Assembly: GCA_036850595.1 (NCBI GenBank)
Contig: CM072168.1
Location: 19,772,936-19,836,935, forward strand
Length of the DNA stretch: 64,000 nucleotides
From: Rhyacichthys aspro
Lineage: Eukaryota > Chordata > Actinopteri > Gobiiformes > Rhyacichthyidae
Direction: 5' to 3'
Part shown: in pieces, positions 25,731 through 36,816 of the stretch
Layout of the letters: every line of letters begins with the position of its first letter
Numbering within the stretch: position 1 is the first letter of the stretch
The notes under the pieces: model-generated
Databases searched by the model: none
The model's input: the letters and a program-made list of their open reading frames with translations, nothing else
What the model was told of the DNA's origin: nothing
Translations under genes and position numbers: made by a program

Positions 25731-26633
25731 ACCGGGACACACATGTAACGAGACACACACATGTACCGGGACGCACACATGTACCGAGACACACACATGT
25801 ACCGGGACACACACATATACCGGGACACAAACATGTACCGGGACACACACATGTACCGGGAGACACACACATGTACCGGGATACACACATGTACCGAGAC
25901 ACACACATGTACCGGGATACACACATGTACCGGGATACACACATGTACCGGGACACACACGTACCGGGACACACACATGTACCGGGACACACACGTACCG
26001 GGACACACACATGTACCGGGATACACACATGTACCGAGACACACACATGTACCGAGACACACACATGTACCGGGATACACACATGTACCGGGACACACAC
26101 ACACATGTACCGGGACACACACATGTACCGGGATACACACATGTACCGGGACACACATGTACGGGATACACACATGTACCGGGACACACACATGTACCGG
26201 GATACACACATGTACCGGGATACACATGTACCGAGATACACACATGTACCGGGATACACACATGTACCGAGACACACATGTACCGGGATACACACATGTA
26301 CCGAGACACACACATGTACCGGGATACACACATGTACCGGGATACACACATGTACCGAGACACACACATGTACCGGGACACACACATGTACCGGGACACA
26401 CACATGTACCGGGACACACACATGTACCGGGATACACACATGTACCGGGACACACACATGTACCGGGACACACACATGTACCGAGACACACACATGTACC
26501 GGGATACACACATGTACCGGGATACACACATGTACCGAGACACACACATGTACCGGGATACACACATGTACCGAGACACACACATGTACCGGGATACACA
26601 CATGTACCGGGACACACACATGTACCGGGATAC
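25731..26633. repeat. 18-bp minisatellite, about 50 units
   Basis: The unit is ACACACATGTACCGGGAC. Three main variants, ending GGGAC, GGGAT or GAGAC, are interspersed, and a few units are shortened. Because 18 is divisible by 3, five or more long frames stay open on both strands (up to 395 codons, MYRDTH- or MCVSRY-type repeats). These are artefacts: no start context, no non-repetitive domain, and all frames are equally open. The array abuts an unrelated 11-bp array. Confidence 0.97.
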
Positions 26634-27242
26634 GGGTTCGGCCCCATTTCGGTCCCGGTTCAGTCCCGTTTCAACCCCGGTTCAGTCCCAGTTCTGTCCC
26701 GGTTCAATCCCGGTTCTGTCCCGGTTCAGTCCCATTTCAGTCCCGGTTCGGTCCCGGTTCAGTCCCGGTTTAGTCCGGTTCAGTCCCATTTCAGTCCAGG
26801 TTTAGTCCCGGTTCAATCCCGGTTCTGTCCCGGTTCAGTCCCATTTCAGTCCCGGTTCTCTCCCGGTTCAGTCCCATTTCAGTCCCGGTTCAGTCCCGGT
26901 TCAGTCCCATTTCAGTCCCGGTTCGGTCCTGGTTCAGTCCCGGTTTAGTCCGGTTCAGTCCCATTTCAGTCCAGGTTTAGTCCCGGTTCAATCCCGGTTC
27001 TGTCCCGGTTCAGTCCCATTTCAGTCCCGGTTCTCTCCCGGTTCAGTCCCATTTCAGTCCCGGTTCGGTCCCGGTTCAGTCCCATTTCAGTCCCATTTCA
27101 GTCCCGGTTCGGTCCCGGTTCGGTCCCGGTTCAGTCCCAGTTCGGTCCCGGTTCGGTCCCAGTTCAGTCACAGTTCTGTCCTGGTTTGGTCCCGGTTCAG
27201 TCCTGGTTCTGTCCCGGTTCGGCCCCAGTTCAGTCCTGGTTT
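26634..27242. repeat. 11-bp minisatellite (GGTTCAGTCCC), about 55 units
   Basis: Units are GGTTCAGTCCC with variants GGTTCGGTCCC, ATTTCAGTCCC and GGTTCTGTCCC. A higher-order repeat is visible: 26771-26891 is identical to 26946-27066, an offset of 175 bases, with similarity extending beyond both edges. The array begins exactly where the 18-bp array ends. Confidence 0.95.
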
Positions 27243-27870
27243 AATGTTTGTGTGTGGATCCTCTCTCAGACTGTGCCTCTGCTCCTGCTTCATTCTTTAT
27301 TAATGATCCAGATGTGAAGAGACACAGGGAGCTCATTAGACTCAACACACAACTCTTGTTTCCATTTTCGTTTTAGGAGGAGCCCTGTTCATGTCGTACG
27401 TCCCAGACTCATGTACTGCCCCAGAACTCAGAAACTAAACACTGCTGCGTGTCGTCATTAGTCTCTACATCCATCATGGAGCTTTATCTTCTACACAAAC
27501 CACTTCATAAAAGGCAAAGCTGAAATAAAGCAGTGATAATAAAGAGAAAAAGCACATGTATCATGAGAGTTGAGTCAAACATGGCTCTTGGATTTGAATG
27601 GGTCAGAAGTCTTTGACCAGGGTCCATCTTTAGAGACGAGAAAATGGAGAGATGTCAGGGTTACTTCATGATTTTAAGGTCATGTTTGATCTGTTTATCC
27701 TTTACCCACTGTTCATCCAAATTTAGACTGAATAAATGTGGCCCAAATACTCGTCAGATCAAGGGGGCGGGACTTCACACTCAATCACTGCATTATCAAG
27801 AAGAACAATGCTGTAGTCATTTAGAGCCTTGGTGATAAAAATAAACCCCTTTAATATAGATTTAAACAAA
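27243..27870. other. Intergenic, no gene seen
   Basis: Unique sequence between two arrays; nothing recognised. Confidence 0.5.
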
Positions 27871-28344
27871 CAGAGTTAGTCCAGTCTTAGACCAGGTCCA
27901 GACTCATGGAGGTTAGTGTTTGGTGAAGGAGACAGAGTTAGTCCAGTCTTAGACCAGGTCCAGACTCATGGAGGTTAGTGTTTGGTGAAGGAGACAGAGT
28001 TAGTCCAGACTTAGACCAGGTCCAGACTCATGGAGGTCAGTGTTTGGTGAAGGAGACAGAGTTAGTCCAGTCTTAGACCAGGTCCAGACTCATGGAGGTC
28101 AGTGTTTGGTGAAGGAGACAGAGTTAGTCCAGTCTTAGACCAGGTCCAGACTCATGGAGACAGAGTTAGTCCAGTCTTAGACCAGGTCCAGACTCATGGA
28201 GGTCAGTGTTTGGTGAAGGAGACAGAGTTAGTCCAGTCTTAGACCAGGTCCAGACTCATGGAGGTTAGTGTTTGGTGAAGGAGACAGAGTTAGTCCAGTC
28301 TTAGACCAGGTCCAGACTCATGGAGGTTAGTGTTTGGTGAAGGA
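27871..28344. repeat. 62-bp minisatellite, 8 units
   Basis: Units start with CAGAGTTAGTCCAGTC at 27871, 27933, 27995, 28057, 28119, 28161, 28223 and 28285. All are 62 bases except the one at 28119, which lacks 20 bases (42 long). Units differ only at a few sites (TTAG/TCAG, AGTCTT/AGACTT), so the expansion is young. Each carries CCAGACTCATGGAGG and GTGTTTGGTGAAGGAG, which occur once at 17771. Confidence 0.95.
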
Positions 28345-28530
28345 AAAATATTTTTAATTGAACATAAAATGATTGTGGTTTTCATTCAGACCCAAGAACA
28401 GACAAATATTTGTGGTGTTGGTTCGTCTGGATGTCTGAGACCGAGAAAAGACCAAGGAAGAAGGAGTTTAGAGACCAAGACAAGACTGAGACTTTTGACC
28501 AAATGGGACCTGGAACACACAGCTGCATGA
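28345..28530 (+). repeat. AGACCAAG dispersed family, part after the 62-bp array
   Basis: Continues the family layout seen at 17800-18010: a TTCATTCAGACCCAAGAACA block, then GAGACCAAGACAAGACTGAG. This places the 62-bp array inside one copy of the family. Confidence 0.5.
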
Positions 28531-30543
28531 CAGATGAAAAGAATCAAAGTCTGTGGATATAGTTTAAATATATGTGACTTTATAACATCCTTCCAATCAT
28601 ATGATAACTGTTCAATGAAAGAGAAGAGAGTTTTTTGCCACATTATAATCGTGTCCAAAGCAAAAACAAAGGAGTAGCCACCTCTTTATACAGTACTATT
28701 ACTCACTCTGTCAGATGAAATTATGATATTAAAAGCCTGTAGTTGTTTTGGGATGAGGAGTTGCCCACTGGCCAAAAAAAAGCGCATAAATCAGAGGCTA
28801 GTTCTGATCCAATAGTGATTTAACACAGGCGACTATGGAAAACCTGCAGCGCTGTCACAGAACGTACAAAACAAATGAGCAGCAGGGGGTTGTTTCTCTG
28901 TCTGTTCAGTGGTGAATAATTGAGAACTCCAGCACAATGCAGGAAGAAAAAAACAAGACAGAGACAAACTGTGTGAGTATCCACCATCTCAGCGTGATTC
29001 ACTGTTTCAAACTCCTTCTGTTCAGCAGGACCTCGGGTCAGAGAGAGGCTGGAGAAGCTGCTCCGCTCTGATTGGTCGGATTTCTACAAGCTCTGCCTGG
29101 CAACACCGCTTACATAAACCAAAATTAGACGAGAACAGAGGAGATGGCTGTTATTGAGAGAGATTGGACTACACAAGAACCGTGAAAAGAGCGTGTGTTT
29201 TATTTAATGGAAGTAAATGAGAAAAAGAAAAGGAGACAGAGGCAGTTTTTGGATCTGAGGTGTGAACCGTCCCAAAACCAGGTGTGTGTTTGTGTTTGTG
29301 TGCGTTATTCCCTGGGGGACAGTCGACCTTTGTGGTGCCATCTCTTTATTAGGCTTCCAGTTAAAATGTGTGTCCTCAGCGTTTAAAGAGTCCACACAGT
29401 GACACCTCACAGCTATCTGTCCTCAAAAATCACACCTTACTTCAACATGACTCCAGACACAGCATTATTTATTTATATACTGGGATTTTCTTTAGAGGAG
29501 ATTAAATTTAGGATGTTCCATGTGTCCATCTTCTGTAATGTTCACTTGTCGATAAAGGGTTGAAAAGAACTGGACAAGACCCCTTCCACAAACAGAGCAG
29601 TGCAGTGATTTGTGGAAACTTTAGAGGACAGTAATGTCAGGTTTGAGAGTCCAACTGGTTTGAATCTGGAGTAAAAGAAGCATTTTTTTTGTTAAATTAG
29701 AGCAGCCCTCATTAAACAGAGGCTTAAGGCACAATTTATCACCTATTTACAACTGTGTTAGAGCCCAGACAGAGCCAGTCTTACAACAATAGGCTAGTTA
29801 TAGTTATGCTAATGCTCTCAGGTGGAAAACCACTGGATTGGGTTCAACTCTGGTTAAACCACTCCCTCACCTCACAGACCAGTCTACTTTAAACGGATTC
29901 TTTACTCTTTCTAAGCCTTTGACATTATGACCTGGATGACTGAGAACCTACACAGACCAACAGCACTTCATGAAGTTACAAATCAGATTCAGAATCAATA
30001 ATATTAAACAATGAAAAGAATTACAAAGCAATTACAAAAAACACAAAGATCTGCAAAGTGTAGAACTGTGTCTGCCTCATAGAAAGTCACTTCCTCTTTC
30101 AAAACTTTCAAAACTTAACTTTGTTGTCATTAATTAGAATAATGTAGAGGCTGAAAGTATATAAACGTAGAAGAAGAAGTTTCCAAGTCGTTGGCTGCTG
30201 CTAATGCAACAAAGATCATCTTAATCACGCTTAATATGTTTGAATGTGAGCTAAAGTCATCAGAAAATTGTGTTAATGGTTTATTCACAGCATGCTTTCA
30301 ACTATATGAAATGAAAAGAGGTGTTGTTCATGTAAATGTGGTGAATATTAGTGAGTAGCCCCCCAGACCCTAGACCCCAGACCGACGGCTTATTGAACGA
30401 GTGAATCCAGAGTAACTACATTAGCGCGGACATCGCCTCAGAACAAATCAGACAGAGAAGTGCTGCATTCTCCCCGGAGATGGGCACTTTCAGATGAATC
30501 CTCTCAGACTGACCCCTCGCTCACCCCCTCAGAGCCCCCCTCC
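28531..30543. other. Intergenic, no gene seen
   Basis: Unique sequence with a short TGTGTTTGTGT run at about 29284. No recognised element. Confidence 0.5.
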
Positions 30544-30569
30544 TCTGTCTGTCTGTCTGTCTGTCTGTG
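30544..30569. repeat. (CTGT)n microsatellite
   Basis: Six CTGT units. Confidence 0.9.
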
Positions 30570-32400
30570 AGCCCAGTGTCCACGCTCAGCTCTGGCATTC
30601 ACTCACACACAGCCTTCAGCTTCAACACATGACAATAACAGCACACACACACACTCGGGGAGATGCTGGAGTGTGAATGGAGGACACGCTGCCAGCTGCT
30701 GTTGCTCGTTGCCAGGTTTCTGTGAGTGTTTACAGCTGGGGCCCGGTCCAACGCTGCCTCTGGGGTCTCTGGGGTCTCTGTGGAGGCGCTCGGCGGAGAT
30801 CACAGGGTCGTCACCAGAGGTCTTCTCATGTAGAGCCCCGTCGGTGTCTGCACGGATCAACAAAGCTGTGTTACTATGATCAGGGGTCAGTTCAATTCAG
30901 GTTTATATTTATGCTGTATATATAAATGGATCAAGGGACTGTACTGTCAGCCATTTGTGAACGAACCAAACAGGACCAGCACCTCTTGTAGCACTTTTTT
31001 TAGTTTGTGTGGCCTCAAAAGCTGTTTGTTTTTATATATTTTTTAAATCTAACACTGTTTTATAACCCAGGCTGTACAGATTACCAGCTGGTCTGTTAAA
31101 AGGACATAGTTTAGTTACAGAATAAAGCGATAGCAGCCTTCAGAGAAATATACGTTCTGTTCCTTTTTCTTTTCTGTGTTCCACGACCTTCAGCTTTACA
31201 AATGAAGCCCTGGAAACTGCATCTGACTCCAGTATTTGACACCCACTCAATCTATATCAACACTTCACTGAACAACATTTAATATTCTCTTCTTTTCTTT
31301 GAGAACACAAGAAACAGAAGAAGAAACTGACCATAAAAACAAAATAAAACAACTTTTTAATTAACATAAAGTGAGACATGGTGAAATTTTCATATAGCAT
31401 TTAAAATAAAGATAATGTTTAGCTCAGAGGCTAACATGGCTAATGCTAAATGGGTTGTTAATGTAAATCTATGTCTACATGAACATATGTGTTAAATATG
31501 TGCCACATTAAACCAAATGGTCCAAACACAAGGTCAAAGTTAAATGTATGTGGCATATGAATTATTTTAGCTCCAGCCGCACTTGGGTCTAATGTATTTT
31601 CCATGTTACACTTCTATTTAATGTTGTTTTTAATGTTTGATGATAGATCCTGGTGGATAGCTTTCACATTCAGATTTACCACAGAAACAGCAAAAAGTCA
31701 AAAATGTACACTTATATGAACCTATATGCTGTAATGTAAGTACTGTTGGGTTTTTGGATCATTTATAGGTTTTCTTGTGGCTTATACCAAGTCTAAACCC
31801 TCATTATTTAAGATTTTTGCTTGTTTTTGATGATTGTTTTTACGCAGATTTTGATTATTATTTCATACTCCTGCTGAAAAATTTAATAATTATGTTGTAA
31901 ATTGTATCTGAGACTCAACAAACCAAATCTCTGTCTCTTTAGATTCTATGAGCAATGAAGTAAAAGTGCCGAAAAGAGCTTTATCTGAGTCGTTAGTATT
32001 TGTTTAAATCTTCGTTCGACTGTGAGACGACTTGTTTTTGACCCTGTCTCACTGTTCAGACCACAACCACCAATTTAAAGCCACAGCGTACAATTTCACC
32101 AGCTCTAATTAATCGTTCTCCAGCGACGTCCAAAATCACACAGTGTCAGGGGCTTGAGGCCACGTCCCGACTTATGTGTTATTTTAAACAGACACGGCTA
32201 ATTTTGGAGGAAACTTAGCCTTCCTAAAAGAGCGGACATACGTTAACTTTTAAAAACGATGCAGAATATCGTTTTTCTTTCTACGTGTCTGTTTTAAAAT
32301 CAAAGTGCATCAGACTCAGTTGTGTCTGAGTTGAGCTGAAGTCGTCCGGTTCAGTGGCAGTGTTTAGCCTCAGTCTTTAAAGTGATCTCTGTGAGCAGCG
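30570..32400. other. Intergenic, no gene seen
   Basis: A GC-richer patch at 30660-30860 has overlapping open frames on both strands, none recognisable. The rest is AT-rich. Confidence 0.45.
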
Positions 32401-32935
32401 GGTTAAATGTGTAGCTCAAGGCGACCTCCACTCTTCATCCCTCCTCCATTCGTCAGCGTCCCCGTCCCGTCTCCTCCTCTTTCCCCTCGAGCCCCTCCCC
32501 CGTCGTCCCACTGGCTTCGTATCAAATAAAGATGAAGGTGTCGCTCTAATCGACGTTGTTGCCAATGAATCATTTAGCAGTGTTAGTCTAACATCCCGTA
32601 TTCCAGGTCAGTGCGTTTGGCTCCAGCGCTGCCAGCGGGGCTCATCCTGTCTCGGGCCTGCTCCGACGCACACTGATGCACTCTGTAACACACTGACACA
32701 CACTGACAGACACACACTGGCGTGGATGTGTCTCTGGCCGCTGTTGCCAACCAGCCATCCCAAACTGTGCTCGCGGTCCAACATTCCCCGAGGCACCGGG
32801 CCGATGTGTGCAGCCTGAACAACGCGGCACACAACTGGGATGTTTACAGGGAGCCAGGCTTTCACTCTCTTTGTTGGCACTGATATTATTTCACTGCACA
32901 GATCTTAAAGCAGTGCAGTAAAGAGTTTATTCCTT
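32401..32935. other. GC-richer unique block, possible regulatory sequence
   Basis: A pyrimidine-rich, C-rich segment (32430-32515) is followed by unique sequence with ATGAATCATTTAGC and a short ACACACTGACA repeat. Minus-strand frames of 62-90 codons exist but overlap each other and match no family I know. Confidence 0.25.
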
Positions 32936-32939
32936 AGCT

Positions 32940-33180
32940 GCGCCCCTGTCCCGACCCATAGACCCCTCCTGACCCCAGTTCCTCTCACTGTTCCTGTTCC
33001 TGCTGAGATTATCATGGACTTTATTCATTTTTATTTTCATTCAGTTGTACCAATGACAGTCCTGAACACATCTCTGTCCCGCTGTCCGTCCTGAGAGTGG
33101 TTCTCCCTGAAGTTTAGCTGTGTTTTTTGAGTGTTTCCTTCCTCTGATGGACGGTCTAAGGACAGAGGTGTTGTCTAGTG
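32940..33180 (+). mobile_element. L2-type retrotransposon 3' untranslated tail (probable)
   Basis: GTTCTCCCTGAAGTTTAGCT followed by GTTTCCTTCCTCTG and AGGTGTTGTC matches the style of L2-type 3' regions (TTCTTCCTG...GTTTTTCCTTCC). A related ending lies at 36190-36275 and shares GGTGTTGTCT. It directly precedes the 21-bp array of locus B, so the hAT-like element probably lost one end here. Confidence 0.45.
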
Positions 33181-33185
33181 TAAAT

Positions 33186-33768
33186 ATATATAAAACTAGT
33201 TGAAATCCATATCAAACCAGTTGAAATCCATATAAAACCAGTTCAAATGCATATAAAACCAGTTCAAATGCATATAAAACCAGTTTAAATGCATATAAAA
33301 CCAGTTTAAATGCATATAAAACCAGTTCAAATGCATATAAAACCAGTTCAAATCCATATAAAACCAGTTCAAATCCATATAAAACCAGTTCAAATCCATA
33401 TAAAACCAGTTTAAATCCATATCAAACCAGTTTAAATCCATATAAAACCAGTTCAAATCCATATAAAACCAGTTTAAATCCATATAAAACCAGTTAAAAT
33501 CCATATAAAACCAGTTAAAATCATATAAAACCAGTTTAAATGCATATAAAACCAGTTCAAATCCATATAAAACCAGTTTAAATCCATATAAAACCAGTTT
33601 AAATGCATTTAAAACCAGTTTAAATCCATATAAAACCAGTTTAAATCCATATAAAACCAGTTTAAATGCATCTAAAACCTGTTCAAATCTATATAAAACC
33701 AGTTCAGATCCATATAAAACCAGTTCAAATCCATATAAAACCAGTTCAAATCCATATAAAACCTGTTC
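33186..33768 (-). repeat. 21-bp minisatellite, about 28 units
   Basis: Plus-strand unit is AAACCAGTTCAAATCCATAT plus one base, with variants GTTTAAA and ATGCATAT. This is the reverse complement of the same unit as locus A, with a locus-specific ATATAAA in place of the AACTAAA half. The 102-codon minus-strand MDLNWFY frame is a repeat artefact. Confidence 0.95.
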
Positions 33769-33926
33769 TCCATAAAAGGAGGAAATTAATGTGAAAGATA
33801 ACTTTTGTGAGACTTAAATGAAGATGAAACCTTCCATTCTTAATGTAATAAAAGCTTGTTAAGTGTCTCCGTCTTCGGCCTCTGACAGGATTCTTATGAA
33901 CTACCTCTTTGAGTCTGACACCACTG
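33186..33926 (-). mobile_element. hAT-like non-autonomous element with internal minisatellite, locus B
   Basis: Reading inward from the right edge on the minus strand: terminus CAGTGGTGTCAGACTC (33911-33926), then blocks equivalent to AGAATCCTNTC, AAGCTTTTAT and TCATCTTCATTTAAGTCT, then GGAGG-type sequence, all in the order seen at 44931-45090. The 21-bp array follows (33186-33768). The opposite terminus is not found; an L2-like tail adjoins instead. The eight bases outside the intact end are ACTTAGAG. Confidence 0.65.
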
Positions 33927-34158
33927 ACTTAGAGCATTCATCCAGACCACATTATTCTTTTGTAAACCTCCACAGTCTCTCAAGTCATTCCAGACAGAAA
34001 GGTTTATTCACTTCTTTGCAGTTTTTGAAGCTTTACTTGCGTTTTTCTTTTTGCCGCATTTCAAAAACACCTCTAACAAGCTTCAGTGCATTGACAACTC
34101 TAAATAACTTGAAGATGTTGGTGCAGGTGTAGCGCTCTAATGTGTCCCTGTCTCGGTC

Positions 34159-34198
34159 TGTGATGTGTGTGTGATGTGTGTGTGTGTTGTGTGTGTGC
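34159..34198. repeat. Interrupted (GT)n microsatellite
   Basis: GTGTGTGTGATGTGTGTG-type tract. Confidence 0.9.
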
Positions 34199-34313
34199 AG
34201 CGCTGCAGTGGAGCTCTGAAAGTAGGTCAGCGCAGAAGGCCTCCCTAGAAGACGATGTGAACTTGTCACCTTGAATCGAGTTGGAGACTGTTGAGGGAGG
34301 AGAGCGAGAGACA

Positions 34314-34342
34314 GATGAAGAGGATGAAGAGGATGAAGAGGA
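34314..34342. repeat. GATGAAGAG 9-bp tandem repeat, about 3 units
   Basis: Three near-perfect units. Confidence 0.85.
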
Positions 34343-34754
34343 CGGGGAGCTGCAGAGTTAAAGCAACACTACGTATATCACTATTTACCTTAAAACCTTG
34401 CTCTATTTGTGAAAAGCAAGATCTTCTAACTGCTTAAATACTAGCTGTAACTTTGAATTTTCTTTGATAAAAATAGTTTCTTTATGTATTATCCTCATTA
34501 AAAACTGCACTTGTTTTATCTTTCCTAAAACTCCAGTAAATGCAGGGTCCATTTACACATAACTCTTATCGAGTCAGTGATTGCGCTGACTTGCTGTTTG
34601 CCGCAGCAGCTCCCTCTCCACCGCCTGCTCTTTATGCATATCTGCTTTGTTAATTTAACTAAGATTAAACATTCATGTCGGAGTTTTTAGGAGGGATTAG
34701 CTCACTCAGCAGAATCCTCGAGAGCTCCTCAAACCGCCCAACTTTAACCCTTCA

Positions 34755-34915
34755 CTAGACGCGGCGTACTCCCGAAGCTCCGTAAAACACGCTCAGACGA
34801 GACAGAAATTGTTTTGTCTCGTCTATAGTTTGTCTCCCGTCGCTACGCGCTCCGGGATTTACTGCCGTCTCCGTCGAACGCAGCAGACGGTGGAGAATAA
34901 AAAGCACGCGCAGGC
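34755..34915. other. CpG-dense patch with a perfect 10-bp hairpin
   Basis: I count roughly 20 CpG in about 160 bases, far above the surroundings. A hairpin with arms AGACGAGACA (34795-34804) and TGTCTCGTCT (34815-34824) lies inside. It could be a CpG island fragment, a regulatory element or a young GC-rich insertion; no coding frame supports a gene. Confidence 0.4.
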
Positions 34916-35410
34916 AGAAAACAGATGACTTTTACTGCACTGATTCTTTACATGAACATAAAACCATTGTTACATCAGCAACATTAAATGCCACGTGAAA
35001 TTAGGTTAGGAAGGATGGGACGGCTAAAAATGAATATATGTCCGTAACTAGAGCGTATAGCAATGGGATACTATTGAAAAGGGGTTGATTGACAGCTTTT
35101 TTGACCAGTCCTATTGATAATTTGATCATGTAAGAATATAAACCAATCAGACGGCTGCTGGGAAGAAGTAAAGTCATGTTTTTGTGGGTCTATACTTCAT
35201 GATAATTGGCACAGAATATCTCAAAGTGAATGGTTAATGGGGACAGCACCTACTCTGTCAATAACACTATCAGTGTGTCTAACTTCAAAGCACAAACTCA
35301 TTTATTTTCATCTTTCAGCGTCATCTCTGAGACTGACACTGCTACACTTTATAATCTTCTCAAACATCTCTTTTTTGTATCAAACGTGCAATAATCAGGA
35401 TTCATACTAA

Positions 35411-35687
35411 TGTTGTAGTACTCGACAGGTTTTTGTTAAGGTCTTGTTCTTGTCTCGAACTTTAAGACCAACCAAGACCACAATGGTTTATCTTTTCTAC
35501 ATTAACCTGTATTTTTTTAGTTAAAAATCTTGCCTCCTTCAACAAACACTAACTAAAACTGCACTTGGACTGATAGAATTTATTTTATTTATAACAGTTT
35601 CTGTCTCGAAAGCTAAAATTCTTGGTCTTGATTCAGTCTGGTCTTGGACATGGTGTTAGTCAGTGCAGCCTGGACTGTACTATAACA
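35411..35687 (-). mobile_element. Short inverted-terminal-repeat element (AGACCAAG family)
   Basis: Ends TGTTGTAGTAC (35411-35421) and GTACTATAACA (35677-35687) are inverted copies with one mismatch. TACTA lies one base outside the left end and directly outside the right end, a possible target duplication. Internal text (GTCTTGTTCTTGTCTCGAAC, CCTCCTTCAACAAACACTAA) is the reverse complement of the family at 17771 and 28345. About 277 bases, no ORF, class uncertain. Confidence 0.5.
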
Positions 35688-35889
35688 TACTACCACATAC
35701 CGTCTACTAGCCTTTAGCATTAGCAGACAGATCCAGAAGTCAAAAGCCATTTACAAAGTCAACTTGTTTCATGCACTTTTCCCCAGACTGCTGTGAAACA
35801 GACTTAAAAAACAGCTTTGAGCATTTTATTCTTGTCCTGTCTTCATTAAACTGTTTACCTGTTCACATTAGAGCTGATTTTAGCTGCTT

Positions 35890-36275
35890 CTCTCAACATC
35901 TAAGACCATCCTTGACCTAATTACGTCACTTTTTACACTTTGATGTCTGTGATGTCAGGCCTTCTCAAGCTTCCAATTGAAAAGTCAACTAAAAACACAT
36001 CTATTGAATGTTTTTTTAATGGAGAGACTTTGTGGTGAGGTTCCAGTCTCACACTCACATTTCACATTATTATAGCCTTAATTATTCTGTTAGCATTTAG
36101 CAAGTAGCATTTAGCACTTGTCTTTGTGTTTTTGCCTTGGTTAACACTTCCTATTGTTTCTTTTTTCTGTTTTGGCTTAGTTTTTTTTAGTTTTCCCTCT
36201 TTCTAACAGAGGATCTAACGTCAGGGGTGTTGTCTTGTACAGTCTGTAAAGCCCTTAAATAAATATCTTGTCTTG
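35890..36275 (+). mobile_element. L2-type retrotransposon remnant, C-terminal codons and tail
   Basis: A frame at 35962-36024 reads FSSFQLKSQLKTHLLNVF, like the LKSxLKTHLF ending of L2-type polyproteins. About 200 bases later come GGGGTGTTGTCTTG and GTAAAGCCCTTAAATAAATA, an L2-style 3' terminus. The region between has decayed. No intact coding sequence. Confidence 0.5.
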
Positions 36276-36816
36276 TTTCTGTTGCATTTGTGATTTTCAT
36301 TGGCCCTGCCCTTTGTGTTTGTGTCATAACCAAATGCAAACGGTGCCTTCAAAGCCAGTGTTTCTCTTCACGTGTCACCCATCTGTCACCCAGACATTGC
36401 TCTTGTCTGAACAGTGTCATAAATCTGCGCCGGAGGTTTGGTGAAGACTTGATTTCCACATTCAGGGGTTAAAGGCTGGAGAGAAGAGCCGTCTGCTGAA
36501 TGAATCTTGCAGGTGACAGCTGCAGGGAGCTGCTGTGACTGTGATGAGTGAGAGAGATGATGAAGGATGGAGGGGGTCTAATGTCTGTAACAGGCCCTGG
36601 ACAAAACACAACAGTCAGGACAAAGACAAAGCAATAGGGATGATGTATGTTTATTGTCATTGTCCAAGAATATACAATAAACTACAACACATCCATTTGT
36701 GTCACTCCACTCAACGCCTGGTCCATAGTGCACTTTAAGTATAACAAAGCCTAATATCAGCCTCCTCAGGACCACTTTGTTGTCAGATGTGATCCTCCAA
36801 ACACATTATTATACTT

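Larger units (their letters stand above)
33927..35410. other. Intergenic, mixed unique sequence
   Basis: Contains a (GT)n tract (34159-34198), a GATGAAGAG repeat (34314-34342) and a CpG-dense patch with a hairpin at 34755-34915. No gene recognised. Confidence 0.5.

Noticed and set aside
25632..26948. Frames of 264-395 codons with MYRDTH, MCVSRY or TCTGIH repeats
   Set aside because: All are translations of the 18-bp minisatellite; several frames on both strands are equally open and there is no unique domain.
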